Below are positions 1 to 5,473 of a stretch of DNA of 10,198 nt, in pieces. Position 1 is the first letter of the stretch, and every line of letters begins with the position of its first letter. The notes under the pieces are model-generated. The model was not told the origin of the DNA. It made no database searches and saw only the letters and a list, made by a program, of their open reading frames with translations. Made by a program: the position numbers and the translations under genes. Source of the DNA: Myxococcales bacterium (GTDB lineage Bacteria; Myxococcota_A; UBA9160; JALSIO01); the NCBI GenBank assembly GCA_026989995.1, contig JALSIO010000752.1:1-10198 (forward strand). Direction: 5' to 3'.

Positions 1-803
1 CCGAGGGACTCCGCGAGCCGGGCCACCGGTCGGAGCAGGACCTCGTTGGCGGCGGCGAGGCCGCCGCGCCGGGTCGGGTCCTCGTCCACCAGCACGACCC
101 CGGGCAGCGGCGGCACCGCGCGGGCGGCCTCGAGCAGCCGCGCCACGTCCCGCGGCACGCCCCGGGTGGCGGCGGGGCGGTCCTGGTAGCCGGTGATCCG
201 CGCCACGAGGTAGCGCAGCGGCGCCTCGGGATGGAGCTCCCGAAAGCGCTCGAAGGGAAGCGCCGAGTCGAAATACGGGTTCGCGAGCCCGACCACCCCG
301 GCCTCGCCGTCGCGGCCGCTTCCGAGCAGCGCGAGCTCCGCGTCCACCGCCGCGGCGTCCTCGTCCCGGAGCAGGAGCGGGCCCGCAGGGCGGGGGCCCC
401 GGCGCGCGATGCGGAGGGGAATGCCCTTGGTGGTGACGAGCACCAGGATCCGCCCCTGCGGGTCGCGCCGGCGCAGGAACGCGCGAATCGGATCCCGCAC
501 GCGGCGCTCGAAGAACTCGCGGGTGATGGTCTCGTGGGCCGCGCTGCGCAGCAGGGGATCCGCCACCGGAATCCGCAGCCGGAGGAGGTTCGCCCGGGGA
601 ATGCCCCGCGCGGCGACGTAGGTCTCCGCGATGGCGACCGAGACGGGGGAGGCCTCGTTGGCGACCACCACCACCCGATCGGGCGGGATGCCACGACCCC
701 CCGGCGAGGGGCCATCGATCCCCGCGGATGCGGCGAACGGCGCGAGAAGCGGGAGCAGCGCGCAGGCCAGCCCGGCGCTCGACCCCCTCCGTCGCCCCGC
801 CAC
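1..803 (-). CDS. Exported protein of the TIGR03790 family (C-terminus beyond window edge)
   Basis: The visible 267 residues open with a classic signal peptide: an Arg-rich start (MAGRRRG), a hydrophobic core at about residues 10-24 and an AASA-G cleavage site near residue 28. The mature part begins with a Rossmann-like strand (RVVVVANEASPVSVAIAETY, residues 43-62), followed by RGIPRANLL (66-74), ILVLVTTKGIPLRI (119-132), VDAELALL (153-160), LANPYF (173-178) and YLVARITGY (198-206). Order and wording match the uncharacterised TIGR03790 family, reported mainly from genomes that carry exosortase. No biochemical function is known. I chose the GTG at 803 because GGAG lies 7 nt upstream (811-814) and the signal peptide starts immediately. 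The frame stays open further upstream, with other GTG codons, but those would bury the signal sequence. Cys14 lies before the hydrophobic core, so this is not a lipoprotein. The gene follows lhr by 64 nt on the same strand and could share its transcript. The window edge cuts off the C-terminal part. Family assignment is fairly sure; function is unknown. Confidence 0.82.
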   Translation of the reverse strand, partial: MAGRRRGSSAGLACALLPLLAPFAASAGIDGPSPGGRGIPPDRVVVVANEASPVSVAIAETYVAARGIPRANLLRLRIPVADPLLRSAAHETITREFFERRVRDPIRAFLRRRDPQGRILVLVTTKGIPLRIARRGPRPAGPLLLRDEDAAAVDAELALLGSGRDGEAGVVGLANPYFDSALPFERFRELHPEAPLRYLVARITGYQDRPAATRGVPRDVARLLEAARAVPPLPGVVLVDEDPTRRGGLAAANEVLLRPVARLAESL

Positions 804-810
804 CGGTGCG

Positions 811-814
811 CTCC
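811..814 (-). promoter_or_regulatory. Ribosome binding site for the TIGR03790-type gene
   Basis: GGAG on the minus strand lies 7 nt before the GTG at 803-801. It decides the start, because no ATG is available near the signal peptide and the frame is open upstream into the lhr stop region. Confidence 0.55.
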
Positions 815-867
815 GAGGACGCCCCCCGCCGCGGGCGGGTGCCACCCGCGGCTGGACCGGTGTGGCG

Positions 868-3800
868 TCAGGGCCGGGCACCGACACGCGGATCGTCCCT
901 CTCGGGAAGCCCGTCGCGGAAGCGGATCCGCGCGCCCGCCACCGCCGGGATCCTCGGCCCCGGAAGGATCACGCCCACGAGATTGAGGGGATCGGCGGCG
1001 GAGAGCTCCACCTCCTCGCCGCGCCGCGGCTGGCCGCGGACGTGCTCGAGGAGCTCCACCGCGTCCGGCCGGGCGAAGTGCTCGCCGGCGAAACCGGCCA
1101 CGAAGCGCCCCCCGCGCACCTGTCCGCGGTCCTCGAGACGCCGCAGGGCCGCCACGAGCTCGCGCCAGGAGAGCGCGAGGGTCTCGCGGCCGAGGAGGTC
1201 GCGAAAGACCACGCCATAGCGGGCGAGGAGCTGCTCGGCGAGCGCCTCGGCGAGGTCGTGGGGATCGAGGTCGGCGGGCGGCTCGGGGAGCCGTGCGAAG
1301 CGACCCGAGGGTGGCGGCGGGGCCAGGCCGGCCGCCCGCAGGCGCCGGCGGGCCCCGCCGGTGCCGGGGCGCCCCACCCTGCGCAGCCCGGCCCGGCGGC
1401 CGCGCAGCAGGGCCCGGAGCGGCTCGAAGCCGTCGGCGGCGACCAGCCCGCGGGCCACGAGCTCGAGCAGCGCCGCGTCCACCGCCTCCCGCCCCGCCGC
1501 CCGCAGGGCGGGCGTCGCCTCGGCGAGCTCCGCCGCGAAGAGCGCACCCCGCTCGGAGAGCACGCGGAGGAGCTCGGCGCCCGGCCCGTCCGTGGGGGGC
1601 TCGGGATGGCGATCCCCCCGCACCGCCCGCACCAGCCAGGGCCAGTCCTCCCGCCGGGCCAGGGTGATCCCCGTCGCCCGGGAGGGAAGCCATCCCGGGC
1701 CGCCGTCGGGCGCGGAGACCGCCATCCGGCCCCACACCACCTCCCCGGACAGGCACAGCGCGTCGAGCCACTCGCTCCGGTAGCCCGCGACCCGCGCCGG
1801 GAGCACCGCGCCCTCGAGGGCGCCGGCCTGCACCTCGAAGCCCTGCAGCTGCTCGACCACGGCGAGCACGCCCCGCCGCCCGGCCCGCGCCACACCCGGG
1901 GCGGCGTGCTGCCAGCGCAGCAGGAAGCGCATGAAGTCGCGGGCCGACACGGGCCGCACCGAGGCCCGCAGGCGCGCGCGCGTCAGGTGGTGCATGCGGG
2001 CCAGCAGGCGCCGGGAGCAGACCTGCTCCTCGCCGGGTCCCGGACCGAAGCGGCCACGCGCCAGAAAGCCCGCCGCCTCCAGGCGCGCGAGGCCGGCGTC
2101 CACCAGGGAGGGAGGCAGCCCCGTGGCCTCGGCCAGCGACGAGGGGGTGCACGCGCCGGTGCACTCGAGATGCCCGCGAAGCACCCGCTCCGCCGCCTCC
2201 TCCGGCTCGGGCGCCGGACGCCCCGCCAGTGCCGGGGGCAGCGCGAGCCCGGCGGGCAGGCGCGCCTCCGGGAAGAGCGCCCCCGCGAGGTCCACGCACT
2301 CGGCCGCCGTGAGGAGCTCCGGTGCACCCCGTCGCGGGGCCGTGAAGCGGCCGACCCGCCGGCTCGCGGCGAGCTCGGCCAGGAGCCCTTCCCGCTCGGG
2401 GTGGGGCGCGAGCTCGGCCAGCGCGGCGGCGCTCACCACCCCGAGGCCCATCAGGAGGTCGTGGAGCTCCTCGGCATCCCGGGGCTCGGGGCGTGCCTCC
2501 CGTCCCACCCGGGCCACGGCCTCGGGATCGATCCGCGTGTGGTCGCGCGGTGCGGCCGGGAGCCCGCGGGGCAGCGGCACCGCACGCGAACGCCTCTCTT
2601 CGAGGGGCGCGTCGTCCAGGAAGGTGAAGGGGCGCCCGGAGAGGATCTCGTGGGCGAAGGGCGAGGGCTCGGTGGTGTCGCGGAAGTGGAGCCGCACCTC
2701 CCCGCGCTCGACCGCCTCGAGCAGGGTGAGCAGCCGCGGGAGATCCACCGCCTCGTGCAGGCAGTCACGCACGGTCTGGCGGACGAGCGGGTGATCGGGG
2801 ATCTCCATGGGCCCGGTCGCGTTCTCCTGACACTGCGCCAGGCCCGGGAAGAGCGCCGCCATGAGATCGTCCGCCTCCATCCGCTGGATGGGAGGGGGCA
2901 CGCGGCGCCCGCCCCGGAAACGGAGCACCAGAAGCGAGCGCCCGAGGTTCCAGCGCCACCGCGCGGGGAAGAGCGGCGAGAGCACGACCGCGCGGGTGAG
3001 GGCCTCCGGAGCCCCCGCCCGCCGGAGAAAGGCGCCGAGCATCTCGAGCGGGAAACCGTGGCGGGCGCCGAGCGACAGCAGGGCGGCGTCGTCGTTGGCG
3101 GCGGCCTGGAGCTCGAAGTCGAAGCGTACGCAGAATCGCTTGCGCAGCAGCAGCCCGAGCCCGCGGTTCACACGGCCGCCGAAGGGGGCGTGGACCACCA
3201 CCTGGGAGCCGCCGGACTCGTCGACGAAGCGCTCGAAGACGATGTCGCGGGCTCCGGGAAGGACGCCGAGGGCCGTCCGCCCCGCCTCCACGTAGGCGGC
3301 CACCTGCTCGGCGGCGTCGGCCGAAAGACCGCAGGACTCGGCGAGCCAGCCCACGGCCGCCGGTGTGCCGCCGAGATCGAGCCGCCGCGCCACCTCCTCG
3401 CGGAGCTCGGCCACCCCGCGCGAGAGCTCGGCGCTGCGGGCGGGCGCCTCCCCCAGCCAGAAGGGGATGGTGGGCGGCGCGCCACCGGCGTCCACGACCC
3501 GCACCACCCCGCCTTCCACCCGCCGGATCCGCCAGGAGTGCGTACCGAGCAGGAAGATGTCCCCCTTCTGGCTCTCCACCGCCCAGTCCTCGTTGACGGT
3601 GCCGATGAAGGTCTCGTCCGGGTCGGCGACCACCCGGTAGTCGGCGGTCTCGGGAATCGCGCCGCCGGAGGTCAGCGCGGCCAGCCGCGCGCCCCGGCGG
3701 GCGCGGACCACGCCGTGGACCCGGTCTCGATGCAGCCAGGCGCCGCGCCGACCCCGCCCCGTGTCGACCCCCTGCGCGAGCACCTCGAGGACCTCGTCGA

Positions 3801-5268
3801 ATTCGGCCCGGGTGAGCGCCCGGAACGGGCGGCTCCGGCGCAGCAGGCGGAAGAGGGCCTCCTCCTCCATCGGCTCCGCGGCACAGGCGGCGACCACCTG
3901 CTGGGCGAGGATGTCGAGCGGGGCGTCGGGGAGATCGATCCGGTCGAGCTCGCCGGCACGGACGGCGCGCAGCAGCGCCGCGCATTCGAGGAGCTCGTCC
4001 CGGGTGGTGGGGTAGAGCACGCCCTTCGGCGTGGCCGCCCGCGCATGTCCCGAACGCCCGACCCGCTGCAGGAAGGTGGCGATGCGCCGGGGCGAGCCGA
4101 CCTGGCAGACGAGCTCGACGGGCCCGATGTCGATGCCGAGCTCGAGCGAGGCGGTCGCCACCAGCGCACGGAGCTCACCGCCGCGGAGCCGCGCCTCCAC
4201 CCGCAGACGGCGCTCGCGGGAGAGGCTCCCGTGATGGGCCGCGACCGCGCCCTGCCCGAGGCGCTCGGCGAGCAGGTGCGCGAGGCGCTCGGCGAGCCGG
4301 CGGGTGTTCACGAAGACGAGGGTGGTGCGGTGCGCGCGCACGTGGCCGGCGATCCGGTCGAGGATCTCGTCCCACTGCTCGTGGGAGCACACCGCCTCGA
4401 GGGCCGAGCCGGGTACTTCGAGGGCGAGATCGAGCTCGCGCCGGTGGCCGAGGTCCACGATCGAGCACGGGCGGGCAACAGGCCGGGCTCGGGCCCTGGC
4501 CTCCCCTTCCCCGGCCGTCGCCCCGCCCGCGAGAAGCGGCAGATCCTCGGCGACCTCGAAGCCCGCGAGGAGCTCGCCGATCTCGTCGAGCGGCTTCTGG
4601 GTGGCCGAGAGGCCGACCCGCTGGAGCCGGCCCCGGGCGAGCGCCGCAAGCCGCTCGACGGTCACGGCGAGGTGGGCACCGCGCTTGTCTCCGGCCACGG
4701 CATGGATCTCGTCGACGATCACCGTGCGCACGCCCCGGAGGATCTCGCGGCTGCGTTCCGCCGTGAGCAGCAGGAAGAGCGACTCGGGTGTCGTCACCAG
4801 GAAATGCGGCGGCTGCCGCAGCATGCGGCTGCGGTCGGCGGCCGGCGTGTCGCCGGTGCGAAGCGCAACCCGGAGCTCCGGCGAGGGGAGGCCGAGTTCG
4901 AGGGCCACGTCTGCGATCTCGCGAAGCGGCCGCTCGAGGTTCTCGCGGATGTCGGCGGCGAGTGCCTTCAGGGGCGAGACGTAGACGACCTCGACCCGCT
5001 CCGGAACCGCGCCACGCTCGGCGTGCCGCCGCCAGAGGCGATCGATGCACACCAGGAAGGCGGCGAGGGTCTTGCCGGAGCCGGTGGGCGCGGCGATGAG
5101 CGTGTCCCGCCCTCCGGCGATGAGGGGCCAGCCGTGCGCCTGGGGCTCCGTGGGCCCGTCCGGAAAGCGCCGCGCAAACCAAGTGCGCACCGCCGGGTGG
5201 AAGCCCTCGAGCGGGAACGGGCCGGTGGGACCCGCGAGGACCGGCGGAGCGATCCGGGCGGCCGCCAT
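868..5268 (-). CDS. lhr: ATP-dependent helicase Lhr, full length
   Basis: This is a superfamily 2 helicase of the Lhr type, an ATP-driven 3'-to-5' translocase that unwinds duplexes with a 3' tail and is linked to DNA repair in studied members. At 1466 aa it is the long form (core plus C-terminal extension), like E. coli Lhr, not the roughly 800-aa ligase-associated form. The motifs are intact. They are the upstream PQAHGWP element (residues 42-48), Walker A APTGSGKT (60-67), SPLKAL (98-103), TTPESL (159-164), DEIH Walker B (186-189), SAT motif III (221-223), FVNTRR (319-324), HHGSLSRE (345-352), ELGIDIG motif V (376-382) and QRVGRSGH motif VI (401-408). Lhr-typical C-terminal elements follow: DFMRFLLRWQH, RYGVVFRDLL (1350-1359) and SAADPLNLVG (1423-1432). 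The ATG at 5268 is the first possible start, since an in-frame TAG lies five codons upstream. No clear Shine-Dalgarno sequence precedes it. The gene is divergent from glpD and upstream of the TIGR03790-type gene. I see no frameshift or missing catalytic motif. Confidence 0.96.
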   Translation of the reverse strand: MAAARIAPPVLAGPTGPFPLEGFHPAVRTWFARRFPDGPTEPQAHGWPLIAGGRDTLIAAPTGSGKTLAAFLVCIDRLWRRHAERGAVPERVEVVYVSPLKALAADIRENLERPLREIADVALELGLPSPELRVALRTGDTPAADRSRMLRQPPHFLVTTPESLFLLLTAERSREILRGVRTVIVDEIHAVAGDKRGAHLAVTVERLAALARGRLQRVGLSATQKPLDEIGELLAGFEVAEDLPLLAGGATAGEGEARARARPVARPCSIVDLGHRRELDLALEVPGSALEAVCSHEQWDEILDRIAGHVRAHRTTLVFVNTRRLAERLAHLLAERLGQGAVAAHHGSLSRERRLRVEARLRGGELRALVATASLELGIDIGPVELVCQVGSPRRIATFLQRVGRSGHARAATPKGVLYPTTRDELLECAALLRAVRAGELDRIDLPDAPLDILAQQVVAACAAEPMEEEALFRLLRRSRPFRALTRAEFDEVLEVLAQGVDTGRGRRGAWLHRDRVHGVVRARRGARLAALTSGGAIPETADYRVVADPDETFIGTVNEDWAVESQKGDIFLLGTHSWRIRRVEGGVVRVVDAGGAPPTIPFWLGEAPARSAELSRGVAELREEVARRLDLGGTPAAVGWLAESCGLSADAAEQVAAYVEAGRTALGVLPGARDIVFERFVDESGGSQVVVHAPFGGRVNRGLGLLLRKRFCVRFDFELQAAANDDAALLSLGARHGFPLEMLGAFLRRAGAPEALTRAVVLSPLFPARWRWNLGRSLLVLRFRGGRRVPPPIQRMEADDLMAALFPGLAQCQENATGPMEIPDHPLVRQTVRDCLHEAVDLPRLLTLLEAVERGEVRLHFRDTTEPSPFAHEILSGRPFTFLDDAPLEERRSRAVPLPRGLPAAPRDHTRIDPEAVARVGREARPEPRDAEELHDLLMGLGVVSAAALAELAPHPEREGLLAELAASRRVGRFTAPRRGAPELLTAAECVDLAGALFPEARLPAGLALPPALAGRPAPEPEEAAERVLRGHLECTGACTPSSLAEATGLPPSLVDAGLARLEAAGFLARGRFGPGPGEEQVCSRRLLARMHHLTRARLRASVRPVSARDFMRFLLRWQHAAPGVARAGRRGVLAVVEQLQGFEVQAGALEGAVLPARVAGYRSEWLDALCLSGEVVWGRMAVSAPDGGPGWLPSRATGITLARREDWPWLVRAVRGDRHPEPPTDGPGAELLRVLSERGALFAAELAEATPALRAAGREAVDAALLELVARGLVAADGFEPLRALLRGRRAGLRRVGRPGTGGARRRLRAAGLAPPPPSGRFARLPEPPADLDPHDLAEALAEQLLARYGVVFRDLLGRETLALSWRELVAALRRLEDRGQVRGGRFVAGFAGEHFARPDAVELLEHVRGQPRRGEEVELSAADPLNLVGVILPGPRIPAVAGARIRFRDGLPERDDPRVGARP

Positions 5269-5470
5269 GGGTGGGCGAAACTAGGGCAAAACGGGGGACC
5301 GGGCCAGCGGGAGGGAGGCAACGGGCTCAGGAGCCGTCATCCTACGGCCGTCCGGTGGCCGCCGCGCCCGCGGCCCGAGCCGGGGCCGCCCCGGCCCGGC
5401 GGGGAGCCGTGAGCCCAAGTGGGGGATGCCGCCCGCCCCGCCACCGGCGCCGCGTCCACGAGGAGGCCCC
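5269..5470. promoter_or_regulatory. Divergent intergenic region between lhr and glpD
   Basis: This 202-nt gap must hold promoters for both outward-facing genes, but I cannot place -35/-10 boxes with confidence. It contains a short, less GC-rich island just upstream of lhr (5278-5292, with runs of A on the plus strand). It also has a small inverted repeat, GGCTC-AG-GAGCC (5324-5335), and an ACGGCCGT palindrome (5344-5351). Either could be an operator or chance in such GC-rich DNA. An ATG at 5426 is in frame with glpD, but its only upstream purine run (GGGGG) is directly adjacent, so I treat 5426-5470 as untranslated leader. Confidence 0.35.
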
Positions 5471-5473
5471 TTG
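5461..5473 (+). promoter_or_regulatory. Ribosome binding site and TTG start of glpD
   Basis: AGGAGG (5461-5466) is followed after CCCC by TTG (5471-5473), in frame with glpD. This beats the ATG at 5426, which would add a Pro-rich 15-residue leader with no counterpart in GlpD proteins and has no spaced Shine-Dalgarno sequence. Confidence 0.6.

Noticed and set aside
838-843. Lipoprotein reading of Cys14 in the TIGR03790-type protein's signal region
   Set aside because: GLAC occurs before, not after, the hydrophobic core, and a normal AASA-G signal peptidase I site follows. The Cys itself lies near 762-764; no lipobox is supported.
631-5412. A 1593-residue open frame on the plus strand opposite lhr
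   Set aside because: Its translation is Arg/Gly/Pro/Glu-rich with no recognisable motif, and it mirrors a complete, motif-perfect Lhr on the minus strand. Extreme GC bias makes long antisense frames open by default.
5426-5470. The ATG at 5426 as glpD start
   Set aside because: It would add a Pro/Arg-rich leader unlike GlpD proteins and its purine run directly abuts the ATG; AGGAGG with TTG at 5471 is better supported.
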